This document shows positions 6,586-13,861 of a stretch of 28,969 bases of DNA, piece by piece. Under the pieces are notes generated by a model that saw only the letters and a list, made by a program, of their open reading frames with translations, had not been told where the DNA came from and ran no database searches. The number at the start of each line of letters is the position of its first letter. Positions within the stretch are counted from its first letter, which is position 1. Source of the stretch: JBBSIG01 sp038232215 (GTDB lineage: Bacteria > Actinomycetota > Thermoleophilia > Gaiellales > Gaiellaceae); NCBI GenBank assembly GCA_038232215.1, contig JBBSIG010000004.1:1-28969 (forward strand), read 5' to 3'. Both the position numbers and the translations under genes were made by a program.

Positions 6586-7611
6586 ATGAGGATCGCCGTT
6601 CTCGCCCCCGTCTGGTTCGCGGTGCCGCCCACCGGCTACGGAGGCATCGAGTGGGTAGTCTCGCTGCTCGCCGACGGGCTCGTGGACGCGGGCCACGAGG
6701 TGACGCTCTTCGCGTCGGGCGACTCGCACACGAAGGCCGAGCTGTCGTGCATCTTCGATCCAGCGCCGAGCCAGTGGATCGGCCGCTCGTTCTGGGAGGT
6801 GCGACACGCCCTCTCGTGCTACGAGCGCGCCGATGAGTTCGAGGTGATCAACGACCATTCGGGGCCGCCCGCGGCCGCGCTCGCACCCCTCGTCGAGACC
6901 CCGGTCGTCCACACCGTGCACGGGCCTCTCGAGGGTGGGCCCGGCGACTTCTACGAGCAGATCTCGCGGCTGGCGCCGCAGGTCGGCCTCATCTCCATCT
7001 CCATGAATCAGCGCAAGCCCCGGCCGGGCCTGCCGTGGATCGCCAACTGCCCGAACGCCCTCGACCTCTCGCTCTACCCCTCGCGGCCGCACCGGGGCGA
7101 GTACCTGCTCTTCCTCGGCCGCATGAGCCCCGACAAGGGCGCGCACCGCGCCGTCGCGGTCGCCGTCGAGGCCGGGATGCCGCTGAAGCTCGCCGGCAAG
7201 TGCCAGGAGCCGAAGGAGCGGGAGTACTTCGACGAGTACGTGAAGCCCCACCTCCTCGGCGGGAGCGAGTACCTCGGCGAGGTCACCCACGGCGAGAAGG
7301 TCGAGCTCCTGCAGAACGCGCGGGCGACGCTCTTCCCGATCGAGTGGGAGGAGCCCTTCGGCCTGGTCATGATCGAGTCGATGGCGTGCGGCACGCCCGT
7401 GATCGCCACGCGCCGGGGCGCGGTCCCGGAGGTGATCGAGCACGGTCGCAGCGGCATCATCGTGGAGGACTACCGCGACATGGCCGCCGCACTCCCGGAG
7501 GCCGACCGCCTGGAGCCGCTCGAGCTCCGCCGCTACGTGGAGGAGCGCTTCTCCCCCGAACGGATGGTGCGCGACTACCTCCAGGCGTACGAGACGGCGC
7601 TCGCGCGCTAG
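6586..7611 (+). CDS. GT4-family glycosyltransferase
   Basis: A 341-residue retaining GT-B enzyme that transfers a sugar from a nucleotide donor. The N-terminal domain opens with MRIAVLAPVWF-PP-GYGG-E, the glycine-rich acceptor/donor loop of family 4. The C-terminal domain has FLGRMSPDKG (about 177-187) and the E-x7-E donor-binding motif EPFGLVMIE followed by MACGTPVIA. The protein lacks a signal peptide or membrane span. GGAGGAGGG upstream and only 5 bases after the preceding stop indicate co-transcription with the debranching-type enzyme. This pairing suggests synthesis and breakdown of the same glucan or glycosidic solute, but donor and acceptor cannot be read from the sequence. Its stop overlaps the convergent MBL gene by 4 bases (CTAG). 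Confidence 0.9.
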   Translation: MRIAVLAPVWFAVPPTGYGGIEWVVSLLADGLVDAGHEVTLFASGDSHTKAELSCIFDPAPSQWIGRSFWEVRHALSCYERADEFEVINDHSGPPAAALAPLVETPVVHTVHGPLEGGPGDFYEQISRLAPQVGLISISMNQRKPRPGLPWIANCPNALDLSLYPSRPHRGEYLLFLGRMSPDKGAHRAVAVAVEAGMPLKLAGKCQEPKEREYFDEYVKPHLLGGSEYLGEVTHGEKVELLQNARATLFPIEWEEPFGLVMIESMACGTPVIATRRGAVPEVIEHGRSGIIVEDYRDMAAALPEADRLEPLELRRYVEERFSPERMVRDYLQAYETALAR

Positions 7612-8477
7612 TCTCGGCGCCCGCGCCGGTCCCAGTAGCGCCTGAGCCCCGCGTACGACTGCTCGAGCGGCATCGCCTGCTCGTAGCGCCGGTCTGCCCC
7701 CTCCGGGCTCCCGGACAGATCGGCGAGCGCCGCGTCGACGAACTCACGCTCGCTCGCTCCGGCGGCAACCCGCTGCGACCAGGTGCCGAGCCGCTCGCGC
7801 AGCTCGTGCAGGTGGGGCAGCGGGTCGTCCGCGACGCCGAAGTGCGTGAGCGCCAGGCGAGCCGGCGAGCGGCGCTCGATCTCGTCGAGCGTACGAGTCC
7901 AGGCTTCGACGTCGACGTCCGGCGGCGGAGTGGGGGGCATGACGGCCCTTCCCGGGGGCATCCGGACGCCGGCGGAGTCGCCCGCGTAGAGGACGCCCGC
8001 CTCGCCGAGATAGCAGACGTGGTGCGAGGCGTGGCCCGGAGACGGGAAGCAGTCGAGCCCGAGGACGCGATCGCCGACGACGTCCACGCTTGCCTGCGGC
8101 ACGGGCGCGAGCTCGCCCCAGAGCGAGTCGAACGTCTCGCCGTACAGGCGCCGCGCGCTGCGCTCGAGCCGGCTCGGGTCGACCAGGTGCGGGGCGCCGA
8201 TGCCCGATACGTGCACCCGCAGGCCCGGGTGCTCGCGAACGAGAACGCCCGCTGCGCCGGCGTGGTCGAGGTGGATGTGCGAGAGCAGCAGATGGCGGAG
8301 GTCGGCGAGCTGGAGGCCTCGCTCCGCGAGGCCCTCGTGCAGGCGCGCCACGGTCGCTGACGGCCCGCAGTCGAAGAGCGCCGGGCCGTCGTCCGTCTCG
8401 ACCACGTAGACGCCGATCACCCCCTCGACACCCAGATGCCGGAGGTCGATCGGCTCGGGATCGAACGGCTCAGGCAC
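7608..8477 (-). CDS. MBL-fold metallo-hydrolase
   Basis: The 289-residue protein has the full metal site of the metallo-beta-lactamase superfamily: H67-x-H69-x-D71-H72 (SHIHLDHAG), H149 (PSPGHASHH), D167 (YAGDSAG) and a late histidine in LALTHFG. An extra C-terminal helical part (about residues 220-289) resembles the lactonase/glyoxalase-II-like MBL group. The likely reaction is hydrolysis of a thioester, lactone or similar ester with two zinc or iron ions; the substrate is unknown. The start is GTG with no evident ribosome binding site. It lies 82 bases downstream of the cystathionine lyase gene on the same strand, so a sulfur-related role is possible, but it lacks clear persulfide dioxygenase features. 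Confidence 0.88.
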   Translation of the reverse strand: MPEPFDPEPIDLRHLGVEGVIGVYVVETDDGPALFDCGPSATVARLHEGLAERGLQLADLRHLLLSHIHLDHAGAAGVLVREHPGLRVHVSGIGAPHLVDPSRLERSARRLYGETFDSLWGELAPVPQASVDVVGDRVLGLDCFPSPGHASHHVCYLGEAGVLYAGDSAGVRMPPGRAVMPPTPPPDVDVEAWTRTLDEIERRSPARLALTHFGVADDPLPHLHELRERLGTWSQRVAAGASEREFVDAALADLSGSPEGADRRYEQAMPLEQSYAGLRRYWDRRGRRD

Positions 8478-8559
8478 GCCGGAGCAGCACGTCGGCGACC
8501 AGCGACCGTGCCCCGACGGCGGAGCTCACGCGATACGGCTCGGCCGCGCCCACGGCCGC

Positions 8560-9711
8560 CTACGCCCGGGCGGCGGCGCGCGAGCGCACGAGGGCTGTGT
8601 CGAGGTCGGCGACGAGATCGTCCGCCGACTCGATCCCGACCGAGAGGCGGACGAGGTTCCTCGGCGCCGCGAACGGGGCGTCGGCCGTCGAGGCGTGAGT
8701 CATCCGCGCCGGGTGCTCGATCAGGCTCTCCACGCCGCCGAGGCTCTCCGCGAGCTGCCACAGCTTCGTCCGGGCGACGAGTCCGACGGCCTCCTCCTCG
8801 GACTCCGCGAGGAACGAGATCATCCCTCCGTAGTCGCTCATCTGGCGAGCCGCGATCTCGTGGCCCGGGTGACTCTCGAGGCCCGGGTAGAGAACGCGCT
8901 CGACCGCCGGGTGCTCGTCGAGAAAGGCCGCGACCTGATGGGCGTTCCGGCAGTGCTGTCGCATGCGGACGGCGAGGGTCTTCAGCCCGCGGAGCACGAG
9001 CCAGGAATCGAACGGCCCCGGCACGGCGCCGAGTGACTTCTGGAGGAACAGCAGCCGCTCGGCGATGGTCGGGTCGTTGGTCGCGGCGAAGCCCCCGACG
9101 ACGTCGGAATGGCCGCCGAGGTACTTCGTCGTCGAATGGAGAACGATGTCGGCTCCGAGCTCGAGCGGGCGCTGGAGGTACGGCGTCGCGAACGTGTTGT
9201 CGACGACGACGATCGCGCCGACCGCGTGGGCGGCGTCGGCCGCAGCGCGGATGTCGATCACGTTCAGGAGCGGGTTCGTCGGCGTCTCCAGCCACACCAG
9301 GCGCGTGCGCTCGTCGAGATGCTCGGCGAGCTCGGAGTTCAGCTCCTCTGCGCCGAGCCACGTGAACGTGTAGCCCTTCGGCTCGTAGACCTGCGAGAAC
9401 ATGCGGTAGACCCCGCCGTAGACGTCGTTCACGGCGACCACGCGCTCGCTCGGGTGGACGAGGTGCATGACCGTGGTCGTGGCCCCGAGGCCGGACGAGT
9501 AGGCGACGCCGTGCTCGGCTCCCTCGAGCGAGGCGAGGCACTGCTGGAGCGCCGTGCGCGTCGGATTCGCGACCCGTGCGTAGTCGTAGCCCTTGTGCTC
9601 GCCGACCGCGTCCTGGACGAACGTCGACGTCTGGTAGATCGGCACGGTCACCGCTCCCGTGGCGGGATCGGGCGCCTGCCCCTCGTGGATCGCGCGCGTC
9701 TCGAAGTCCAC
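8560..9711 (-). CDS. Cystathionine gamma-lyase / gamma-synthase (PLP, Cys/Met metabolism)
   Basis: The 383-residue PLP enzyme is full length. It shows F-TRAIHEGQ at the N-terminus, YDYARVANPTR, SSGLGA, VNDVYGG, WLETPTNP, VVVDNTFATP and LHSTTKYLGGHSD, in which K196 is the PLP lysine, then the C-terminal SLGGVESL and MTHAST. These fit both the gamma-lyase (cystathionine to cysteine) and the gamma-synthase, and the residues do not separate the two. A cystathionine beta-synthase gene 2.7 kb away favours the lyase and reverse transsulfuration. I chose GTG 9711 because FETRAIHEG begins there and TAGGAT lies 7 bases upstream. The first 64 bases overlap the end of the ycaQ-like gene. Confidence 0.9.
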   Translation of the reverse strand: MDFETRAIHEGQAPDPATGAVTVPIYQTSTFVQDAVGEHKGYDYARVANPTRTALQQCLASLEGAEHGVAYSSGLGATTTVMHLVHPSERVVAVNDVYGGVYRMFSQVYEPKGYTFTWLGAEELNSELAEHLDERTRLVWLETPTNPLLNVIDIRAAADAAHAVGAIVVVDNTFATPYLQRPLELGADIVLHSTTKYLGGHSDVVGGFAATNDPTIAERLLFLQKSLGAVPGPFDSWLVLRGLKTLAVRMRQHCRNAHQVAAFLDEHPAVERVLYPGLESHPGHEIAARQMSDYGGMISFLAESEEEAVGLVARTKLWQLAESLGGVESLIEHPARMTHASTADAPFAAPRNLVRLSVGIESADDLVADLDTALVRSRAAARA

Positions 9712-10892
9712 GAGCCCGATCCTAGTTGCTCGCTCCCGTCGCCTTCCACCGGGCGGCCAGTTCGCACCGGCTCGAGGCCGATCGTCCGGGCCAGCCGGGA
9801 GAGTGCGCTCTCGAAGGCCGCCTCGAGCGCACCCGAGCGCCGCACGCCTGGCTCCACGTGGAAGGCTCGCACCCGCAGCACACCCTCCTTCCGCTCGGCC
9901 TTCAGGTCGGCTCGCGCGACGATCCGGTCGCCGTACAGGAAGGGGAGCACGTAGTACCCGTACACCCGCTGCGGCTGCGGCTTGTAGACCTCGATCACGT
10001 GCTCGAACCCGAAGAGCCGGCGCGTGAGCGGGCGGTCCCAGAGCAGGTTGTCGAAGGGCGAGAGCAGGATCCCGGACTGCGGCACCGACACGTCGAGCTC
10101 CGCCTCGGCCGGGACGTAGAGCGGCGCGCCGCCGTCGCTCACCGCGAGCCTGACGAGCTCGCCGCCGGCCACGAGGGCGTCGAGGTGAGGGCGGAGGAGC
10201 GAGGCGCCGCCCTTCAGGCGCCAGTGCTCGCGGATCGCGGGCTCCGTCAGTGCCCCCCTTGCCCGCACGGCTCGCAGGGTGAGCTCTCGAAGATACTCCT
10301 CCGCGCCCGGCACGGGCGCCTCGAGGAGCTCGGCCGGGATGACGCGCTCGCTCAGGTCGTAGAGCCGCTGGAAGCCCTGCCGACCGGCGATCGCGAGGCG
10401 CCCGAGGTCCCACTGCGCCTCGAGGGCGCGCTTCGCCGGCTTCCAGTTCCACATGCCGCCGCCGCCCTCGCCCTCGAAGTCGCGCGAGGCCAGCGGGCCG
10501 CGCTCTGCGATCTCGGCGAGCACCCGCTCGGCCCACTCCGGGTGCTCGCGGAGCGCGCGCGTGTACGAGCCCCAGCGGCCGCCGACGGCCATCTTGCGCC
10601 GGAAGAGCGGGTACAGCTCGATCGGCAGGAGGCAGGCCTCGTGCGCCCAGTACTCGAAGATCCGGCCGTCGGCGAGCAGACGCGACACGGTGTCGCGCGG
10701 GTACGCGCCGACCCTCGCGCCGAGCGTGATCCGGTGCGCGCGGTCGACCGTCGTGATCGAGTCGAGCTGTACTGCGGAGAGGCGCCGGATTGCCGTCTCG
10801 ACGTCGCGCTCGCTCGCTCGGCGGAAGCGCGCGCTCAGGTGCTGGCGCGAGACCACGTACGCCCGTAGCGCGGCCACGGAGATCACGGCCAC
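9648..10892 (-). CDS. YcaQ/AlkX-like winged-helix DNA glycosylase (HTH_42)
   Basis: The 414-residue protein has the three tandem winged-helix layout of the HTH_42 family, with ALRAYVVSRQHL near the N-terminus, FEYWAHEACLLP (about residues 89-100) and the late FLYGDRIVARADLKAERK-G-L. Q42-L43-D44 forms the Q-phi-D catalytic motif of YcaQ-type enzymes, which excise bulky alkylated bases and help unhook DNA interstrand crosslinks. The gene begins at GTG 10892 (an alternative GTG lies 2 codons on), 18 bases after the glutaredoxin stop. The last ~25 residues (arginine-rich) overlap the start of the lyase gene and look unconstrained, so the family homology ends near 9710. Its presence in a sulfur/Fe-S gene group is unexplained. 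Confidence 0.87.
   Translation of the reverse strand: MAVISVAALRAYVVSRQHLSARFRRASERDVETAIRRLSAVQLDSITTVDRAHRITLGARVGAYPRDTVSRLLADGRIFEYWAHEACLLPIELYPLFRRKMAVGGRWGSYTRALREHPEWAERVLAEIAERGPLASRDFEGEGGGGMWNWKPAKRALEAQWDLGRLAIAGRQGFQRLYDLSERVIPAELLEAPVPGAEEYLRELTLRAVRARGALTEPAIREHWRLKGGASLLRPHLDALVAGGELVRLAVSDGGAPLYVPAEAELDVSVPQSGILLSPFDNLLWDRPLTRRLFGFEHVIEVYKPQPQRVYGYYVLPFLYGDRIVARADLKAERKEGVLRVRAFHVEPGVRRSGALEAAFESALSRLARTIGLEPVRTGRPVEGDGSEQLGSGSWTSRRARSTRGRRPIPPRER
9719..9724 (-). promoter_or_regulatory. -10 element of the cystathionine lyase gene, leaderless type
   Basis: Minus-strand TAGGAT is followed by 7 bases and the GTG at 9711. It lies inside the 3' end of the ycaQ-like gene, so the lyase could have its own promoter within the cluster. 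Confidence 0.45.
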
Positions 10893-10910
10893 CGCCCCGG
10901 TGGCCCTGGG

Positions 10911-11297
10911 TCAGCGCTGCATGGTCTCGACCAGATCGACGACCCGCGGCGATCCGGCGCCGCGGTAGTCGGGGCCGAGCTTCTCCTCGAGCGTCCGCTC
11001 GAGCTCGCCGCTCTCCGCGAGCTCCTCGACGATGTCGGCGCCGCCGACCAGCTCGCCGCCGATGAACACCTGGGGGACGGTCGGCCAGCCGGAGATCGAG
11101 GAGAGCTCCTGGCGGATCTGAGGGTCGGGGAGGACGTCGACCGTCGTCACGGACGCGCCTGCGGCGCGGAGCGCGCGCAGGGCGCGGTCCGAGTTTCCGC
11201 ACATCACGAAGCTCGGCGTGCCCTTCATGAACAGGCTGACCGGCTCGTTGGCGATCACGTCCTGAATCCTCTGGTGCAGGTCGGGGTGCTCGGTCAC
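10911..11297 (-). CDS. Monothiol glutaredoxin, Grx4 family, with CGNS active site
   Basis: The 128-residue thioredoxin-fold protein shows FMKGTP (K25, glutathione contact), the single active-site cysteine C33, the cis-proline segment WPTVPQVFIGGE and GGADI, all diagnostic for monothiol glutaredoxins that carry and transfer [2Fe-2S] clusters. The usual CGFS motif is CGNS here (C33-G-N-S36). A ~20-residue C-terminal tail follows the domain. The GTG start overlaps the bolA stop by GTGA, and an AAAGGA lies just upstream, so the two are translationally coupled. BolA-Grx heterodimers sharing a [2Fe-2S] cluster are well established. Because actinobacteria commonly use mycothiol, the thiol ligand is uncertain. 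Confidence 0.9.
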   Translation of the reverse strand: MTEHPDLHQRIQDVIANEPVSLFMKGTPSFVMCGNSDRALRALRAAGASVTTVDVLPDPQIRQELSSISGWPTVPQVFIGGELVGGADIVEELAESGELERTLEEKLGPDYRGAGSPRVVDLVETMQR

Positions 11298-11527
11298 GTG
11301 GTTCCTTTCGTTCGGATTCTGAGCTCGTGGATCGACCCGTCCGCGAGCGGCTCCGCGAGCGCGTCGTAGACGAGCCGGTGCTGCTCGACGAGCGAGAGCC
11401 CGTCGAAGCGATCGCTCGCGACGGTGACCTGGAAGTGATCGCCGCCGCCCGTGCGGTCGAGCACCGTCAGCTCGCTCGCGCCGGGGAACGCCTGCTCGAG
11501 CAGGGCGTGGAGCGGGTCGGTCGCCAT
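11294..11527 (-). CDS. BolA-family protein
   Basis: The 77-residue protein is a compact class II KH-like BolA fold: HFQVTVASDRF (about 31-41), then DGLSLVEQHRLVYDAL with the conserved H50-R51, and a final strand IHELRIRTKG. BolA proteins pair with monothiol glutaredoxins to coordinate a [2Fe-2S] cluster for delivery or iron sensing, and the glutaredoxin gene follows directly with a 4-base overlap. ATG at 11525-11527 is chosen over an upstream in-frame start because the fold begins there and TACGAT lies 9 bases upstream. It heads a probable five-gene unit and is divergent from the Lon-domain gene. Confidence 0.9.
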   Translation of the reverse strand: MATDPLHALLEQAFPGASELTVLDRTGGGDHFQVTVASDRFDGLSLVEQHRLVYDALAEPLADGSIHELRIRTKGTT

Positions 11528-11536
11528 CGACCCTGG

Positions 11537-11556
11537 ATCGTAGCCGCGCATACTCT
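11537..11556. promoter_or_regulatory. Back-to-back -10 elements of bolA (-) and the Lon-domain gene (+)
   Basis: On the minus strand TACGAT (11537-11542) precedes the bolA ATG by 9 bases. On the plus strand TACTCT (11551-11556) precedes the GTG at 11563 by 6 bases. The two genes are only 35 bases apart, so each -35 region must overlap the other promoter or gene, and the transcripts would have almost no leader. Confidence 0.48.
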
Positions 11557-11562
11557 TCGGAC

Positions 11563-12174
11563 GTGACCGAGATCGGCCTCTTCCCGCTCGGAGCGGTGCT
11601 GCTTCCCAGCGAGCGTATGCCGCTGCACATCTTCGAGCCGCGCTACCAGGAGCTGATCGGCGAGTGTCTCGAGGACGATCGCGAGTTCGGACTCGTCCTC
11701 GCCGACGACGATGGAGTGCGTCAAGTCGGGACCCGTGCGAGCGTGGTCGACGTCCTGGATCGCTTCGACGACGGCCGGCTGAACATCGTGATCGAGGGCG
11801 GCGAGCGCTTCCGGGTCGTCGAGCTGACCTCCGGCCGCTCGTTCCAGACGGGAGCGGTGGAGACGCTGGAGGATGTCGCGGCCGACCCCAAAGGGGACGA
11901 GGTCGAGCTGGTGCTCGAGCGCTTCAAACGTCTCGCCGAGCTCGCCGACGCTGCGGTCGACGACCTCGATACAGGCTCCCGGTGCCTGTCGTTCGAGCTT
12001 GCCTCCCGGGTCGATTTCGGCCCCGAGCTGAAGCAGGAGCTCCTCGAGCTGCGCTCGGAGCCCGAGCGTCTCCGCCTGCTCTCGGAGCTGCTCGAGCGAG
12101 CGTTCGAGGCCCTCTCGCTGGAGCGGACGCGACGCGAGCGCGCCGCCCAGAACGGCCGCGTCTCGACGGACTGA
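11563..12174 (+). CDS. Lon N-terminal-domain (substrate-binding) protein
   Basis: The 203-residue protein consists of the Lon substrate-binding domain alone. It opens with IGLFPLGAVLLP and LHIFEPRYQELI, the hallmark of this family, continues with a PUA-like beta barrel (EFGLVL, VGTRASVVDVL, GRLNIVIEGGERFRVVE) and ends in a helical bundle rich in Leu, Glu and Arg. The ATPase and serine-protease domains of Lon are absent, and the length is typical of stand-alone proteins. The role is probably substrate or ligand binding in protein quality control, but it is not established for this subfamily. The GTG start is supported by the TACTCT hexamer 6 bases upstream. Confidence 0.88.
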   Translation: MTEIGLFPLGAVLLPSERMPLHIFEPRYQELIGECLEDDREFGLVLADDDGVRQVGTRASVVDVLDRFDDGRLNIVIEGGERFRVVELTSGRSFQTGAVETLEDVAADPKGDEVELVLERFKRLAELADAAVDDLDTGSRCLSFELASRVDFGPELKQELLELRSEPERLRLLSELLERAFEALSLERTRRERAAQNGRVSTD

Positions 12175-12196
12175 GCTCCTCGCCGGCGGCCCCCGG

Positions 12197-12210
12197 GAGT
12201 CACCTGACTC
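12197..12210 (+). terminator. Short stem-loop after the Lon-domain gene
   Basis: GAGTCA and TGACTC pair around a 2-base loop, 22 bases after the stop. No T-tract follows, so terminator function is only tentative. Confidence 0.3.
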
Positions 12211-12214
12211 GGGC

Positions 12215-12350
12215 GGACACGGCCAGGCCCCAGGGCGATGGACACGTCCCGAAGGGCGGCTCGCGTGCTGGGGAACGGGCCGGAGCGCGGACGCGTGCCG
12301 TGCAACGTCCGGACAGGACACCCCCCTGCCCCAGGGCGCTGGACAGGTCC
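12215..12350. repeat. Two degenerate direct repeat units in the intergenic gap
   Basis: Unit 1 (12215-12249) and unit 2 (12316-12350) share the layout GGACAC, 7 bases, then a 22-base core with 20 identical positions (12228-12249 and 12329-12350), 101 bases apart. Each core ends in a small inverted repeat, GGACACGTCC or GGACAGGTCC, with arms conserved and the middle changed. Unit 2 is preceded by GTCCGGAC and contains CCCTG-CCC-CAGGG. This looks like a short dispersed intergenic repeat (REP- or MITE-like); no open frame is associated. The rest of the 249-base gap shows nothing but flanking stem-loops. Confidence 0.5.
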
Positions 12351-12396
12351 GGGTGGGACGCCCTTGTCTCGTGCGGCCAGTGCCGGTGCGAAATAC

Positions 12397-12410
12397 CGAG
12401 CCCTGGCTCG
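12397..12410 (-). terminator. Stem-loop downstream of the cystathionine beta-synthase gene
   Basis: CGAGCC pairs with GGCTCG with a 2-base centre (or 5 pairs and a 4-base loop), 13 bases beyond the stop. Reading on the minus strand it is followed by GTATTTCG, a weak T-rich stretch. This is a plausible intrinsic terminator. Confidence 0.45.
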
Positions 12411-12423
12411 AAGAGACAATCGT

Positions 12424-13824
12424 CTAGTTCTGCGAGTTGCCGCGGCGGTGCGCGAGGTACTCGAGCAAGTCCGAGCGCGTCAGCATGCCGGCCGGGCGGC
12501 CAGCCGAGGCGACGACGACGGCCTGCGAGCCGGCCGTGAGATCGGCGAAGACCTGGTCGACCGATTCGGTCGCCTCGACCGTGTGGAGCGGCGGCTGCAT
12601 CGCCGAGGCCACGTCCGCGCTGAGCGTGTCCGGGTTCTTGAAGATCCGGTCGAGGAGGCTGCGATCCTGCAGCGAGCCGACGACGTCGACGAGCGTCTCG
12701 GGCGGCCGGTGCCGCACCACCGGAAGCTGCGAGATCGAGTAACGCTGCATCAGCTCGATCGCCTCGCCCACCTTCTGCTGCGACTCCACGACCACGAACT
12801 CCGGCACCTCCGGCTCCTCGGCCTGCTTGAGCCGCAGCACCTCCGCGACCGTGGGCGCGGGAGAGCGGCGCTCGAGGAAGCCGTACTCGAGCATCCAGTT
12901 GTCGTCGTAGAACTTGGAGATGTAGCTGCGGCCGCTGTCCGGGATCATGGTCAGGATCTGCGCCCCCGGCCCGAACCGCCGTGCGATCTGGAGCATGGCG
13001 AACACCGACGTGCCGCCGGAGCCGCCGACGAGGAGACCCTCCTCGCGCGCCATCCGCCGGGCGGTCAGGAACGAGTCCCGGTCGGACACCGTCACCCACT
13101 CGTCGACGACGTCCGGGTCCATCGTCGCCGGCCACGTGTCCTTGCCGATTCCCTCCACGAGATACGGGTGCACGCTCTCGGAGGAGTAGACCGAGCCCTC
13201 GGGATCGGCGCCGACGACCAGAATCTCGGGATTCCGCTCCTTGAGGTAGCGCCCCACCCCGGAGATCGTCCCTCCGGTGCCCACGGAGACGACGATCGCG
13301 TTTAGCTCGCCGGCGGTCTGCTCCCAGATCTCCGGCCCGGTCTGCCTCAGGTGCGCCTCCGGGTTCGCCAGGTTCGAGTACTGGTCGGGCTTGTAGGCGC
13401 CGGGGATCTCCTCGGCCAGCCGGTCCGAGACGGAGTAGTAGCTCTCGGGCGAGTCGGGCTCGACCGCGGTGGGGCAGATGACCACCTCGGCTCCGTAGGC
13501 TCGCAGGAGCGAGATCTTCTCCTGGCTCATCTTGTCGGGCATGACGAAGATGCAGCGGTAGCCCTTGATCGCGGCGCAGATCGCCAGGCCGACTCCCGTG
13601 TTGCCCGACGTCGGCTCGACGATCGTCCCGCCCGGCCTCAGACTGCCCGCTCGCTCGGCCGCCTCGATCAGCGGCAGGCCGATGCGGTCCTTCACCGAGC
13701 CGCCCGGGTTCAGGTACTCGAGCTTCGCGAGCAACGTCGGGCCGAGCCCCGCGCCGAGCTTTTGCAGGCGGACGATCGGCGTACCGCCCACGAGATCGAG
13801 CGCGGTCGGGTACGCGCGGGGCAT
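12424..13824 (-). CDS. Cystathionine beta-synthase (PLP domain plus CBS pair)
   Basis: The 466-residue protein condenses homocysteine with serine (or O-acetylserine) to cystathionine. The fold-type II PLP domain (about 1-320) shows GGTPIVRL, NPGGSVKDR with PLP lysine K45, PTSGNTG (S75-G79) and the phosphate-binding GTGGT (184-188). The C-terminal ~130 residues form two CBS modules (ISQLPVVRH and GRPAGMLTRSDLL), the regulatory part absent from plain cysteine synthases. This layout matches actinobacterial and eukaryotic CBS without the haem-binding N-terminus. Together with the gamma-lyase/synthase gene it would complete reverse transsulfuration. The ATG start is preceded by TAAGCT at 10 bases and no ribosome binding site. 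A stem-loop follows the stop. Confidence 0.93.
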   Translation of the reverse strand: MPRAYPTALDLVGGTPIVRLQKLGAGLGPTLLAKLEYLNPGGSVKDRIGLPLIEAAERAGSLRPGGTIVEPTSGNTGVGLAICAAIKGYRCIFVMPDKMSQEKISLLRAYGAEVVICPTAVEPDSPESYYSVSDRLAEEIPGAYKPDQYSNLANPEAHLRQTGPEIWEQTAGELNAIVVSVGTGGTISGVGRYLKERNPEILVVGADPEGSVYSSESVHPYLVEGIGKDTWPATMDPDVVDEWVTVSDRDSFLTARRMAREEGLLVGGSGGTSVFAMLQIARRFGPGAQILTMIPDSGRSYISKFYDDNWMLEYGFLERRSPAPTVAEVLRLKQAEEPEVPEFVVVESQQKVGEAIELMQRYSISQLPVVRHRPPETLVDVVGSLQDRSLLDRIFKNPDTLSADVASAMQPPLHTVEATESVDQVFADLTAGSQAVVVASAGRPAGMLTRSDLLEYLAHRRGNSQN

Positions 13825-13834
13825 CGCCGCCGTT

Positions 13835-13840
13835 AGCTTA
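13835..13840 (-). promoter_or_regulatory. -10-like hexamer of the cystathionine beta-synthase gene
   Basis: Minus-strand TAAGCT lies 10 bases before the ATG at 13824. There is no Shine-Dalgarno sequence, and the gap to the upstream exporter gene is only 37 bases. Confidence 0.38.
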
Positions 13841-13861
13841 GAGGGCGCCGGGCCTGCGGTG

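Noticed and set aside
8560..11202. One continuous minus-strand frame joining the gamma-lyase with upstream sequence (880 codons), suggesting a fusion
   Set aside because: Only the part after 9711 resembles a protein family; upstream the translation is Arg/Ala-rich and antiparallel in frame to the well-supported ycaQ gene.
12175..12423. The repeats in this gap as a small CRISPR array
   Set aside because: There are only two degenerate units, with a ~66-base spacer, no regular array and no cas genes.
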